Assembly (NCBI GenBank): GCA_013180625.2
Contig: SNVD02013330.1
Coordinates: forward strand, 1 to 64,000
Origin: Boswellia sacra
Lineage: Eukaryota > Streptophyta > Magnoliopsida > Sapindales > Burseraceae
Length of the DNA: 64,000 bases
Direction: 5' to 3'
Shown here: positions 23,761 to 35,958 of the stretch, in pieces
Numbering within the stretch: the first letter of the stretch is position 1
Layout of the letters: each line of letters starts with the position of its first letter
Notes under the pieces: generated by a model
Database searches by the model: none
Told to the model about the DNA's origin: nothing
Seen by the model: only the letters and a program-made list of their open reading frames with translations
Made by a program: the position numbers and the translations under genes

Positions 23761-24613
23761 CATTTGACTCATGGAGGTGAAAAATTAGATAGGAGTTGAT
23801 TGATATGCAATTAAGGCTCACCCACACAATGAAATCGATTCCCTTCCCCACACTTAAAACATATGCACTTGCTTTTTCATGGGAAATAATCGATGCATTA
23901 TGACTCTCATTTGTAAAATGCGGGAACAGTTGTCGATAGGGGCTACTCGATGCATAATTATTACTCCCACTCAAATTTAAAATAAAGAAGTCCGCTTTCG
24001 GTAAGGGGTTAATCGATGCACACATTTGCTTTCCCACACCTGTCTCCCACATTTACTTTATGGGTAACTGTGTGGTTTGCCAAAAGTAAAAGACATCTTT
24101 GACTCAAAAATTAAAACAGTCAAAAAAATAATTCTAAACAAAATAAACAAAATGACAAACATACCCTTAGGACACACAATAAACAAATAAATATAAACAC
24201 TCCAAGAATATTAAATAATAAACATAAAAGATCAAACTCATGGGTTGCCTCCCAAGTAGCACTTGATTTAATGTCATCAGCTCGACGTTCCTACAAAACA
24301 ATATAAAATAAACAAGCAAACGAAATTAGGAAAAAAATGGCAAGTATAAATCAAACACAAAACAACTAAGTAAAAGAACATAAACAACAAGAAAAGAAGA
24401 AAAATTGAAGCTAATTCAATTTGGTTCAACTGGGATGAGAGTTGAAGTCAAAATCTTCTTCAAAGATTTGAAAATTTGGACAGCTTCATTGGTCTTCTCA
24501 CATGAATTTGCTTCAAGAATTGATGATTTAAGCCCAAATCCAAAATTTTCTTAATGGTTGCAAATTTGACATGATGACATGAAGATTTGTGTAATGTAAA
24601 GTTCTATTGCAAC

Positions 24614-25735
24614 CTAATCTATGAGAGACTTTGGTTTCATCAAGGCAAAGTTCTTTAAAAGAGCATGCATCAAAAAAATGTCTGCACCAAAATTATAAAA
24701 TGCTCTATTAATGGAATACGGAAAACTCCCTGAATTCTTTAATTTCTGAGGTACTTTCTTTCTCAAAATGGTGTTGCACTCCTCTCTTAGCTTCATCGCT
24801 TCGTGTTCTTCCAATTCCTTTTTGTTGAATAAAGTTTCTTCCATGAATCTCATAAATCTAGGTGTTTGCTTCAACATGTCTACAAAAGGGATGTTAATAT
24901 GTAATTTCTTGAAACTAATAAGAAATTTAGGAAATTGCTTATATGAATTGTTCCTTTTGAGACGTTGAGGAAATGGGATTTCTGGCACCTGTAGTGGTGG
25001 TAATGTTGCTAGATGTGGCTGCTCAATGTTCTCCTCAGAGTGGCATGTATTTTTGCTATTCTCAAGTTCCTTGCAATTATCATAGGACTTGTCAATTTGT
25101 TATTCTCTTACCAATGCAATCATCATCACGTCCTCATTATTTGTTTCAATGTTGCTTGAGAATGCTTCCTGAGGTTATGCTGAAATCATACTTGCCAAAT
25201 GGCTTATTCGTATCTCAAATTGAGGCTACTTGGCTTTGAAAAGTCTCTTCTGTTTTAGACACGAATTGAGAAGTGTTTGCTGAAAATTCAGAAACGCTTG
25301 CTGAAAATTTAGAAACATTGGCATCAAGCTGAGCAAGAGTTTCCTCCAAACTATTTTTCCCTTCTGTCGACTGCAAAATCTGAGAATCAAAACAATTAAG
25401 ATCATTATCCTATGAGTGGTTCGGAAAATTTGTCCAAGATAAATTGTATGTGTTTGGACATATGTTTGGGTATGTGTTTAAGGGATGGTAAGTGTTTGGG
25501 AATGTAAAAGAGTTCTCAACTATGTAACCAACGCTACAATGATCTCCATCACAACATTCACATACAACATTCATATTCAAATTTCTCAAATGCCTTGATA
25601 AGGCTTTTACTTCAACTTTTAACACTTTCATGTTTAAAGCTGCGATGAGAGCAGTTAATTCATCTATAACTGCAAGGTCAATTTCCATACCGGTCGTCAT
25701 AGCTTCCTTAACTTTGCCTCAAGCACCAAAATCAA
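24614..25735 (-). pseudogene. gag-protease remnant of the second gypsy element
   Basis: The part at 24614-24988 reads NIPFVDMLKQTPRFMRFMEE and RKKVPQKLKNSGSFPYSI, matching NIPLLDAIKQVPRYAKFLKE and RKIPPKCKDPGTFTIPCTI of the first element's gag-protease region. Protease is lost after that (YNFGADIFLMHA against LDLGASINVMPY). The part at 25410-25700 keeps a worn cysteine-rich knuckle, CECCDGDHC. The gag core upstream is missing. No intact product is possible. Confidence 0.78.
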
Positions 25736-26668
25736 CACAAAAATAATAATGATAAAAAAATAAAACTGAAATTAAAAAAAATGAATTCAACTAAAATTTA
25801 TGCTAAACAAACAATGCTATAAAGTGAAATTTACAACAAACAACTCTTAAAAGTCAATATCATAATCCACAACAATGCAAAAATCACGCAATCAATTTCA
25901 ATAACTCAATTCACACTCAAACAACTCAATTTGCATTGAGTAAATTGGAAACAGCCAGAAAATCAATAAAAAACAACCTACAAAATTAAATATTGTAGCA
26001 CCCAGAAACTTTAAAAAATTTCAGACAACCTCCAAAGAATTATCCAATTTTGAAATTTTACACATACACCCCTGCTGGAAAATTTCTGATAATGAAAAGG
26101 AAGAATCGATAGGTATGAAGCTTGGATCTCGCGGTTTGGACTGGGGAAGATGAAGGTTGGATCTAGAGTGATGCAGGTCAGAAAAAAAAATAATGGTTGA
26201 TGGTGGTTTAGGTAGTGGTCTGAGTCTTAGATTGAGGTTTTGGAGGTGTTCACGTGGTTGTTTGAGGTTGGTGAAGAAGGAAGAATGGTAGGTGGAGAAC
26301 TTATCTACGTTTCGATGGGGGTGGAGACGTCTCACTCGCTGGCGACCGATGATGAATAATGATTCCACTTATGAATAGTATCGATGATGGGAGGAAGAAA
26401 GGGTTAGAAATCAGATTGCGCTCTTGCATGGGGAGACTTGTGCGATTGCGTGAAGTTTCTATTAGTCTCCAATTTTTTTAATAATAAAAAATAATAACAC
26501 ACAAAAATTAGATCGAAATAAAAGTTGAAAATTCAACACACCAAAAATATTTAAAATTATTAAACAACAAGAAAAGAAAAATAACACAAACGAAAGCTAA
26601 ATGTAAACAATATATAAATACACACCAAAATAGAGTTAAATTATTTCGATATTAATAAACAAGAGAGT
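25736..26668. other. 5' leader region of the second gypsy element
   Basis: This region is longer than the equivalent leader in the first element (about 250 bp, 10668-10918). It has A-rich parts and one 115-codon minus-strand open frame (26021-26368) without recognisable domains. It lies where a 5' UTR is expected, and I do not call it a gene. Confidence 0.45.
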
Positions 26669-26687
26669 TCCGGCAATGGCGTCGAAA
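26669..26687 (-). other. degenerate tRNA-Asp-type primer binding site
   Basis: The plus-strand sequence TTCCGGCAATGGCGTCGA corresponds to TCCCCGGCAACGGCGCCA of the first element with several transitions. It lies about five bases inside the right LTR, as expected for a primer site on the minus strand. Confidence 0.75.
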
Positions 26688-26692
26688 ATTAT

Positions 26693-28220
26693 TGCAAAAT
26701 ATTTGCAAGTATACTGAATCGTTACAAGTAACATAGTGAAAGTAGTCGTTGGATAGCTAGTTTCCGAAAGCAACAGTGATCCTAAGGGCGGGTCCTTTCT
26801 CCCCCAATCCATCGTTTGTTCTCATCCCGTGGGAGGGCTCACCCAAATTTGATTGTTGAACAGGAGCACTCTGGACTGTCGAAGCGACGGAAGCTACTTG
26901 GTGTGGCTGCTGATTTTGACGTTAATAGATATCATTCCCACGAGGACTATCGTTATTAATTACCAAAATTTTTTAACTCTTATTCAAAATAAAAAAAATC
27001 GAAATTGAGATTTGATTTGTAAGCAGATTAAATAGAAAATTAATACTAAGAAAATACAGTCACGAAACTGAAAAGAGAACACAACACAATGCTCTAGGGT
27101 ATCGATTTCCCTAAGATTAATCTACTTTAGCTGTTAAATAACATAATACCAGCCTTTTTCCTAATTGTTGCCAATCGATTTCACTGATGTAATTGTTATT
27201 ATTTCTCAAGCAATAACAATATATATTAATAGATTAGAATCGCATCTCTGTCTCATCTAACTCACTATTAATGTCTATTAAGCACGAGAAATCAATATGA
27301 TTGCACAAACCACATTTATATCTTTATCTTATGTTGATTTATGACAAAATAATTAAGGACTAACATAGACATCACTTCTCAGTCTCAATCCACATCTCAA
27401 TTCAGGCAATAATTGGTCAAAAAATTACAAGCATTAAGCATATAATTAAAGTGCTCAACAATCATGTAATAAATACTAATATATTGAATTCAATTAACTA
27501 GAATATCATAATTCGGCTACATCTTAACCCTAGAAGACAAAACTTAATTCATACTAAAAAAATACACACGAAAAACATAATTAAAAAAGAAGGAAAAAGA
27601 AAACTAGATTGTTGGAGACTAATCCAGTGACTACAAACTTCTAGCACAGAAAACCGCCGCGCCAACCACCACAAGAGAAGAGAGAGTTTCTGTTTCTCTT
27701 TTTAGATGGGGAAGAGTTCTTCTCCGGAATGGGAGATGTTTCAAAATAGAGGAAAATGTCTTATTCATAGGTTAGGGGTAAAATGCAAAAATTCAAAGTT
27801 TCAACTTTGGGGGCCAATTGCAAAATTCTAAACTTTCTACAGTGCCCTGTAATACTATAAAATTACAATTTTATCCTTTTGTACAAAAATACACATAACT
27901 TCTCATACAGAACTCCGATTGACGAACCGTAAACTCCTTCAGAAAGTAGACTTCTGGAGCTTTCTAACGGTATATCACATGAACTCTAGTTTGTTGCAAA
28001 TCGATATAAAAAAATTCGAGAAGGTGACAGACTATTTGAGGATAGTGACTATAATGGCTCAAAGCGCCGTATTTTTGCTTGCAAATTCTCCACATTCATA
28101 CTCCAATGTTGTTTAACCTAGACAAATAACAAAAACATGTAAAAGTAACAAAAATATCCGAAAATTGACAGAATATTGAGCTTAAAGATACTTAAATTGT
28201 AAATATAAACCCACGTATCA
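26693..28220 (-). repeat. 5' LTR of the pol-less gypsy element, with a 181-bp insert
   Basis: Begins TGCAAAATATTTGC and ends CGTATCA. It aligns with 20192-21502 except for an extra, more GC-rich block at 26745-26925. Its 3' part has the lone CTACAGTGCCC remnant that may correspond to the triple motif of the other LTR family. Confidence 0.9.
26745..26925. other. 181-bp non-LTR insert inside an LTR
   Basis: The left LTR reads GTGAAAGTATAGATATC. The right LTR reads GTGAAAGTA, then this block, then TAGATATC. The block is richer in G and C than its surroundings. One minus-strand frame is open for over 50 codons, with a coherent stretch including SNLGEPSHGMRTNDGLGEKG. No clear target duplication or inverted ends were seen. 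It may be a captured host fragment. Confidence 0.75.
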
Positions 28221-28225
28221 TATAT

Positions 28226-30493
28226 CTATGTCTAATTATGTGCAACTGCAAGAGATGTGGAAAAACTAATTAGATGGAATTTATAAATTAATTAAGCTAC
28301 TTCATCATACTCTAAGAACTACATGAACGAGATATATAATATAATGCATAGTCATGTTTAATGTATCATAGTCAATAAGCATAATAAATAATTGCGCTTT
28401 GGGTCCCCAACGCTAAATATTCTTTCAAATTAACATATACAAATTTTTGAGAAATTGTTATGCTGTTGATTTGATAAATTAGTAATTCCTAGATCAAATA
28501 TTTCAAAATCAATTATTAATATTCATTGGATGGTAAAATATATATCAAAGTCTTAATTAGACTCTTAGATAACATATCGTGACTTATAAGGTAAAACGAT
28601 TTAATACTTTGATATTACTTGTCACACCTCAACAAATCGATTTGTATTAATTAATATTGGAAACTGTAAAACTATTTAACGGAAATTTTAAGGAACTTTA
28701 TAAAATTATCATCTGAAATTTTTGTGCGCGTATTTGTAACGGGCCGGGGACAAGGACTTTGGAAATTGAACCTTTTAGAGTAGTGCTTGAGCCATTGTTG
28801 ACTTACTCATTTCTAGTCAGATTGGGCGACATTGAGATGTTTTAATTAGTATTATTCTTATGAATTTTGTATATAAATTTATGTATAAAATCTGATGTGA
28901 TATTACATATTTGTTCACACATCATCATCTTTCATTAAATGAGCAAATTTTGTAAATTTTTACTCTAATCACCTAATGATACATTAGTTTATATACAAGA
29001 GTTTTGTACAAAAAGTTTGTACAAAACGCTTATTGTGTGGAAATATAGATAGTCTTAATGCGTAATCTAAGAATACACATTAACACATCAAATATTGAAT
29101 AATTTCATTTGAAGATTGTGCATTTAATAATTTTTAATCAATAAACTACTTAATTTCATATTCATTGAACACAATTTGTGAGAGAAATTATAGTTTTTAA
29201 GGTATTAGCATGTGCTCTTAGGATATACTTTTAGACTACCCTTTAATTTATTAAAAAAATAGAAAAAAGAATTAAATAAAAATTTCTTCCACATATGATG
29301 TATCTGACAAAATAAATAAATTTGGAAAATTACATAATTTTGATATAATAATCTTTTTAATATTACATTCTATGATTGTTGATAAAAAAATTACTTCTTG
29401 CAATCAATTTTGAATTATAAATACAATTTTAAAAAGCATTACACAATTTTCAATCTTTAACGTGTATCCTTAAGATATTCTATACATGCATATGTTAAAT
29501 TAAAAAATGTTATATCTATTTGAAAGAGGAAGATCTAATCTTCTTTTTTAATTTTTGTTTTAATATCGTCAACAAATGGTCTATTGGGAATTCATGTTAG
29601 ATCTTAAAATAGTTACAGCTAGCTTTTGTCCATCAACTCCAATGTGCTTGGAAGTATTTTCAGAACTTTGAAGAACATTACTATAGAAATTGTGTTAAGT
29701 TAAACTCATAATATTGAATAGAAGACACAAAATAAAAGAGAAAACGGTGAGCCTTTAAAATCCAATATTTTTTAAGGCAATGGCCAAATTGGGCATGACA
29801 AATTATAAAGCAACTTATAATATATTAAAGCACATGTACTTTCATTTGGACCACACATAAAGAGAATAAAAAAAAAAAAGAACATTCAATTATGACTTTT
29901 CAATTCTAATAATAAAGACAAATATTCAAGCTCAACTCCAATAATCTTTACAATTAATTTCCAAGAGAATTAATCATTGAAATAATCAAATGCCAACATC
30001 TAGTACAGCACATTACTAAGCCCAAGTTAAAAATTAATTAATTCATTCATTGATTAATTAAACCACAAAGAAGGGATTACAATTTTTAAAAAAAAAAATC
30101 ACCCTTTCTTTTTACACCCAAAATCCATCGTCAACACTTTGAATTAATTCAATTAATCGGTGAATTAATTAGAGAAAAAAAAAGACAAAATCCCCCAATT
30201 TTTTTTTTGTTGGGTTACAAAAAAAAAAAGCATACAATACCCTGTTACAAAGTTGTTGTGACCGCCCTATCTCAGCACTCCACGTGCCGCTAATCTCCCT
30301 TCCTTTTTAAGTCCAATCTCACAAAGCTTGTCGAGTACCCCACTTTTGAAAAAAAATTAATAAAAATAAAACAAAATAAAACAAAACAAGTGGAACACAT
30401 CACGTGAAAGCCCAGTTAGCAGAATATGCACCACACCCCCTTTTTTTGTTCTAAATATTTTTTCTTGGGACCATTAACTTCTCTTTTATTTTC
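28226..30493. other. intergenic DNA between the retrotransposon and the bZIP gene
   Basis: AT-rich, with poly-A and poly-T tracts and no credible coding sequence. The last few hundred bases (about 30200-30493) are probably the 3' UTR and terminator region of the bZIP gene, which is read on the minus strand. Confidence 0.55.
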
Positions 30494-32468
30494 TCAATTG
30501 AGAATTTGCTGATGATCCCTGTCCGTACGAACCATGGCGTCAGTGGTCATAGGCTGCTGTGACGGCGGTTGTTGGGGTGGTGGTGCCACTGCCGCCGGTG
30601 GCTGCGCTGCTCCATTTGCATTGTTGTTATTGTTGTTGTTGTTCATTTTCTTGAGGCTTTGTTGGTGATAAACTTGCCTGAGTCTCTCTATTTCCTTCTT
30701 TAGTGCTTCTTGATGAGCTGAGATTTATGCAAAAAAATAATAATTATTATTATTATTGTTAAAAGTACGTTAATTAATAATGTTAAATTATAATCTCAAA
30801 TCAATGATTAAGGCACTAAATTCTATAATATGCTTTTGCAAATATCAAGAAAGGAATCTGCTACATAAACAAAGCAACCTTTATTGCCCCATATAAAAAT
30901 GTTTGACGCTTTCGAAAAGCTTGAATGCAACATTTCGATTTCACTTAATTATGACGATGATTCAACTTTAGGATAATTATCAACTTAACCTACCGACCAT
31001 GGAAGGGATTATTATGCATATAATTAATATGTATATATAGATAACTTGTTTCAACAACTATCTTCAAAGAGACTCATATCTAATGTAATCATTAACATGA
31101 TTCTTTGTCAAACCAGTCACAATATTATAGCAGTCGCAGATGAAGCATGGAGGCTGAATGTGTTGATGAAAATGGAAGAATTATTTTGCCTTAGAAATGA
31201 TTATTCATCATATGGGTATTGCGTCATATGCGAAATTTTTTTAAAAATAAAAAATAAAAATAGAATAAAATCAGATAAAATAGATCTTAATTAATTAATT
31301 ACCATCTTTGAAGATCTTGTCTTGAGCCAAAGCAGCAATTCGCTGCTTCAAAGCGCTGTTATCAACATTCAGAATCAACCTTTGATGATCCAAGAACGCA
31401 ACCCTCGGTGACAATGCTGATACTTCAGTCTTCGTTTTGCGTTAAAAGAAGAAAAAAAATATAAAATTGTTTATTTTTAGTAAGAACAAGAACAAGGAAA
31501 TTACAGAAACAGAAAATCAGATAAGAGTTTGTTTATTAATTTTGATATACATACCTGCAATGTTGTTACGCTCCTTTCAAGCTCTGAAATGTATTGTAGC
31601 TTCCTTACTCTTGACCTCTGAGCTGATTGCCGATTTGCCAAAATTCTGATAATAGAAATCCATGAACAGTAGCGAGAAGAACAGTTTAACGCAGGAGATA
31701 ATATTGATGAAGTTTATATATTTATATGTACATGAAGGCCACATTTTGCTACGTGGGTTATTGATGTTTTAACGTGTAGATGATGTTGCGTTACCTCTTG
31801 ACTCTCTTTGGATCAACGATGGGATCACCATTAGAGCTAGCTGGAGGGTGTGGTGTAGGTTGTTGATGATCAGGCTTGCATGAGCTCTCCACCTCTCCAG
31901 GCTCATTCTTTGGCTGTTGTTGTTGTTGCTGCTGCTGATGTTGTGGTTGTTGTTGATCTAAAGGTGGCGTTTTTTCATCATTGTTGCTATTTTGGTCAGA
32001 GGGGGTGGAGGGGTTGGAGGAGGAGGCGGTGGGAGGAACGGTGAGAGAGATGTCGTCAGAGAACATGGACATGAGTTGGTCATCATCAAGACGATCGAAG
32101 CAGTTGGACTCAGGCATGTTGTTGACCATTGCATTGTTGGAATTACTATTATTAGTATTATTGTCAACCCTGCATTCGTCCACCAATGGTGGGTCGAGGA
32201 AGGCAATGGAATCGCTTATGGAGCGGCGGTGAGCACCTCTGCGGACGGAGGAGAAGTCGAGGAACTCATCCACCCAAGAGGGTTGATTATTGGCCTGGGC
32301 GGAAGTACTGTTGAAGGTCATGGTTGAAGAATTGGAGGTGACATTGGTGGAGGCGTTGTTGGTGGTGGTGTTGTTAGAAATAAAGCTTGTAATAGATGGC
32401 ATTCTTTGGTGAGGAAAAGCAGGCCAATTATGGGTCATATTTGGTACTTTTGGAGGCAATTGTGCCAT
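30494..32468 (-). CDS. bZIP transcription factor, group E (bZIP34/61-like), four exons
   Basis: Nuclear DNA-binding protein. In Arabidopsis the related bZIP34 and bZIP61 act in pollen and in growth. Exons on the minus strand: 32468-31795, 31645-31555, 31429-31303 and 30717-30494, all GT/AG and in phase, giving 371 residues. The start MAQLPPKVPNM is the family start; an upstream in-frame ATG at 32507 is less likely. Conserved blocks: SWVDEFLDFSSVRRGAHRRS and SISDSIAFLDPP, a Ser/Pro/Asn-rich middle with a Gln run, DPKRVKRILANRQSAQRSRV (basic region, residues about 219-240), a zipper from ISELERSV, and a C-terminal EALKKEIERLRQVYHQQSLK. Proline 263 (ALSPRVAF) sits in the zipper, as in the Arabidopsis pair, where it is thought to prevent homodimers. 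The C-terminus adds Asn and Ala/Pro runs. Confidence 0.95.
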
Positions 32469-33253
32469 TCCACAAAGTTTTTGTGTATCACAAATGGCAC
32501 AAGACAATTTAAGTAAACAACAAACACAAATTTACTTCACCCAACGCAAACCCCAAAACACACAAAATCTTTCAAGTCCGAAAAACACTCTTAAGGCAGG
32601 AGGTTTGGGGGCATATAAAGCGGATGAGGAGATGGGGAGGGAGAGGGAGAGGGAGAGAAGCAAGAGAACATCATAATAATATCGAATTCAGCATATAGCA
32701 TAGATTCTCTCCCTTGTTTTGATAATAATTAGTGTAAAATATTTGAAGGCAAGGGAGGAAGAGGAGAAGAGAAGAGAAGGGGGGTTTTGGTGGGTCACAT
32801 GGGGGGGCCAATTAGGGACAGCTAGCAACAGCTGGGGAGGGGTTGGGGACTCAACGGTTTCACTGGAAAGTAGTAGTGTGAGTTTAATAACTGAAGGAAT
32901 CAGCCACCACGTGCCGATGTGACCCCTCCCTTCCCTTCCCTTCCCTATCAACTTACATATTCTACTCAATCTATTCTTCTTCATTTTAGATTTGAGTTAA
33001 ACCCGCATACAACATACATGCATATATTCAAGTTTTTATTGTTAATTTCCGTATCATCAATTCCATAAGTAACCTTCCATTCTATATAAGTAATGTAGTG
33101 TAAAGGAGAGAGAAGAAAGAGGATGGATGAGCTGTGAAAGAAAGTGAAGTTGTAGGAATCATATGTCCTCCAACACCCATGTGAACTGTTTGTGAGAGGC
33201 CACTTTTTCTTTCCTTTGTCTCCAAATCAGACTCACATGGAGGCCTGTCTGTG

Positions 33254-33295
<42 letters not shown>

Positions 33296-33324
33296 TCACA
33301 AGTTAACTTCTTAGTACCTTCCAT
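32469..33324 (-). promoter_or_regulatory. upstream region of the bZIP gene with G-box and GA/CT repeats
   Basis: The region upstream of the bZIP start has a GA-rich stretch (32628-32660, plus strand), typical of plant 5' UTRs. It also has a CACGTG G-box at 32908-32913 and a (CT)n tract at 33255-33289. No transcription start can be fixed from sequence alone. Confidence 0.45.
33255..33289. repeat. CT microsatellite
   Basis: About 16 CT dinucleotides in a row, followed by imperfect CACTCTCTCA. Probably length-variable. Confidence 0.92.
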
Positions 33325-35958
33325 CGTCTCATGTTGGTATTTATGTTCTTGTTTAGGGGAAGTACTTAGGGGACACTAATAATGATTAGTGTAAAGCTGT
33401 ACACTAGGAAGGCATGCTTGAGTACTTGTGTCATGTAAAAAACTTTAGCCCTACTTTAATAAATTAAATCCCACTTGCTCATCTTCCTGATATCACCCTC
33501 TAAAATCTCTTTATGTTATTACTCATTAATCACATTAATAATCTTATAGGTCGGTGAAAAAGAATAATGTTAGAATGCTAGCTAGATGAGTAATCTTTTC
33601 TAACCCTAGCTACACCGGCCTCGAGGGCTACTATTTTTTAAATTGACATAAATGAAATAGTAGCACACTGTAATATCGGTGATTTTGTGAATATGTGTGT
33701 TGTAAATACAAAATTACAATTAAATATGTGGACATATTATAGTATTGGTTTGATAATATTAAGATGAAAAATCAAGGAAAACTTTAAAAAATATTGACTC
33801 AAATTTAAGCATGAATTACAAAAATGACAACGTCTCTAAAAATTTGCATATCATGACCTTTTGTTGAATATTGAACATCGTCAGATATTGTCAAAAATTG
33901 TTCGATATATCTATCGAACACTATCAGATGTTGGACAAAGTTATAACATTTAAATTTAAAAAAAGAGGATTATTTATCATAAGACTCCTTAATTTGGGTT
34001 ACTTTCGAAATTTTTTTTACTATAAAACATTGTTAGATTAACCCTATACAAATAAGAGTATAATACGAATTTAATAATTAGTGATGATCCCAATAAGATC
34101 ACGGTATTGATACCTTAATGCCCTCCCTTTGCGCATAAAATAAGGCATGTGGTGTGGGTGATGAATGATAACGTACGAGTAATAAGCATTGAAGCTCACA
34201 ATACCCACTTAACAAAATACCAAATTTTTTATGTCTAGACTATGAAATATACGAAATAAGGGGCTGCATGTGGATGCCATTGCTGAAACACAACACAAGT
34301 AATTAATAAAATAGTAATAACTGTCTGTCAAATTTGATCATGATTTTCATTGATCCCAGCAACTGTGAATTGTGAAAGGAGAAGGGGGCCGTACAGGGAG
34401 AGGGATAGGGAGAGAGGGGTGTTGTGTTTTGCTCTGCTCTGCTCTGCTCCAAGTCTGCTGCCATGAATTGGATACAAAGAAGCATTATTGCACGTGGGAA
34501 GGAGTAAATTAAAGGGCCTACTTGTTCTTTTTCAGATAATAATAAAAAGACCACAAAAAGAGGACGCGTTAACACATTACTATAAAGATGGAAAGTTGGG
34601 TGGTCACCACTTTGTTCCCCTCCCCCCTCACCCCTTTGCCTTGAATCTTGAGATTTGTGATTGTAGTTCATGGTTACTATACCCGCTTTATCTTTATCTA
34701 ATTTATATATCCACAATACAAATAATATATAGATAGATTTCATAAACTATAAAAAATTCCAAATAGTTATATGTAATTTTAAAAATTTTAATAAAAGTTT
34801 AAGGGATAACATGAATTGTTGCAGGATTTCTAAAACCATAGATGATGCTGTAGAATTTCAATAAACCATAGAATAGAAGAAGTATATATAGTTTATCTTG
34901 TTATCAAAATATCGTTCTATGATGGGATATTTTTATGGCCTAGAGGGTCATCACATTTTCTTGTTATTTGTTTTTATCAGAAAAAAAGGGTCAATTTGAG
35001 TTATAGTAAACTAGTGCCTGCTATTCCATTCAATATATATTTGCCATCAACCATCATTCAAGAGAGGTCAGCAGTGGGCTAGTGGGTCATGTTCTTGGAA
35101 CAGTTTTGTAAATAGTAAAGCATGACATGTCTCTCCTTTTCTCTATACATCCATTGTTAAAATTAAAAAAAAAATCTCCTATATGTATATACAATAATAA
35201 TGTCATTGTTTTCATTTTCATAGTATTATTTTTAGAAAATGATTCTAAATTTATTCTCAAATCTCATAAAATATTAATTTTATTCTTCTGTTTTTGTTCT
35301 GGGTATATTTTCTAAAAAAAACAACAATATTATAAAATGAAACTCTAGAAACTGTAAAAATATAATTCTAACACTACAATTGGGTGGTTGAATTGTTGGT
35401 ATATATTTCATCTTCAATAAAACTATAAATACAACCACTTCGTACAGCATCACTTATACAATTTGAGATGTCTAAACCTTTGATAGGTGTTTACCTTAAA
35501 ATAATTTTGTCACCTCATGTTATATAAATTAGGTTGTACTTATAAAATTACATATTTCATCTTATGTATGTTTTCAAATAGGGCTTGAGACTTAGTACAA
35601 CGAACTACAATTCATCTTGCCAATCCTTCCAGGCTTACGGTGGTGCCATTGGATTGACCAGATGCTATACCCAAGACCTCCTATTCAAATGCGTTATGTA
35701 ATTCCGTACTTGAAAATTTTTTCTAAGATTAATAGTTATTTACACCCAATTTGTAACCTTTTTTTCAAATTTTTCTTTTTTACAACAATACCCATAAAAT
35801 AATTTACCAATAAGTATAATAAAACTAGATAAAATATAAGAATTGTAATAATAACTTTTAATTACTGAATAATAATTAACTGTAATTGCTTAATGAGCTG
35901 CACTAATATTTGAATTTTCTTTTATAAACCCTTTAATACTCAATCAACATAAGTTTTT
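33325..35958. other. intergenic region without a recognised gene
   Basis: AT-rich. A short (GCTCT)n run lies near 34429-34448. Open frames here (for example 34303-34743, minus) have low-complexity translations and no domain. No TE border was recognised. Confidence 0.5.

Larger units (their letters stand above)
20192..28220 (-). mobile_element. pol-less Athila-like gypsy retrotransposon, complete ends
   Basis: LTRs at 20192-21502 and 26693-28220 flank an internal part on the minus strand, bordered by TATAT duplications. The primer site and gag side lie next to the right LTR, so the element reads right to left. It is collinear with the first element over the 3' non-coding region and the LOG pseudogene. 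It then jumps from the post-integrase leader (24241) to gag-protease remains (24614-25700). No RT, RNase H or integrase is present, so any movement needed enzymes from another element. LTR divergence looks larger than in the first element, so it is probably older. It lies at the 3' end of the receptor gene, in antisense orientation. Confidence 0.92.

Noticed and set aside
31992..32327. Plus-strand Gly/Val-rich frame over the bZIP gene
   Set aside because: It is the reverse strand of bZIP exon 1, whose minus-strand protein is clearly conserved.
34303..34743. 146-codon minus-strand frame
   Set aside because: Low-complexity regions, no domain, and it spans GCTCT repeats and purine-rich tracts.
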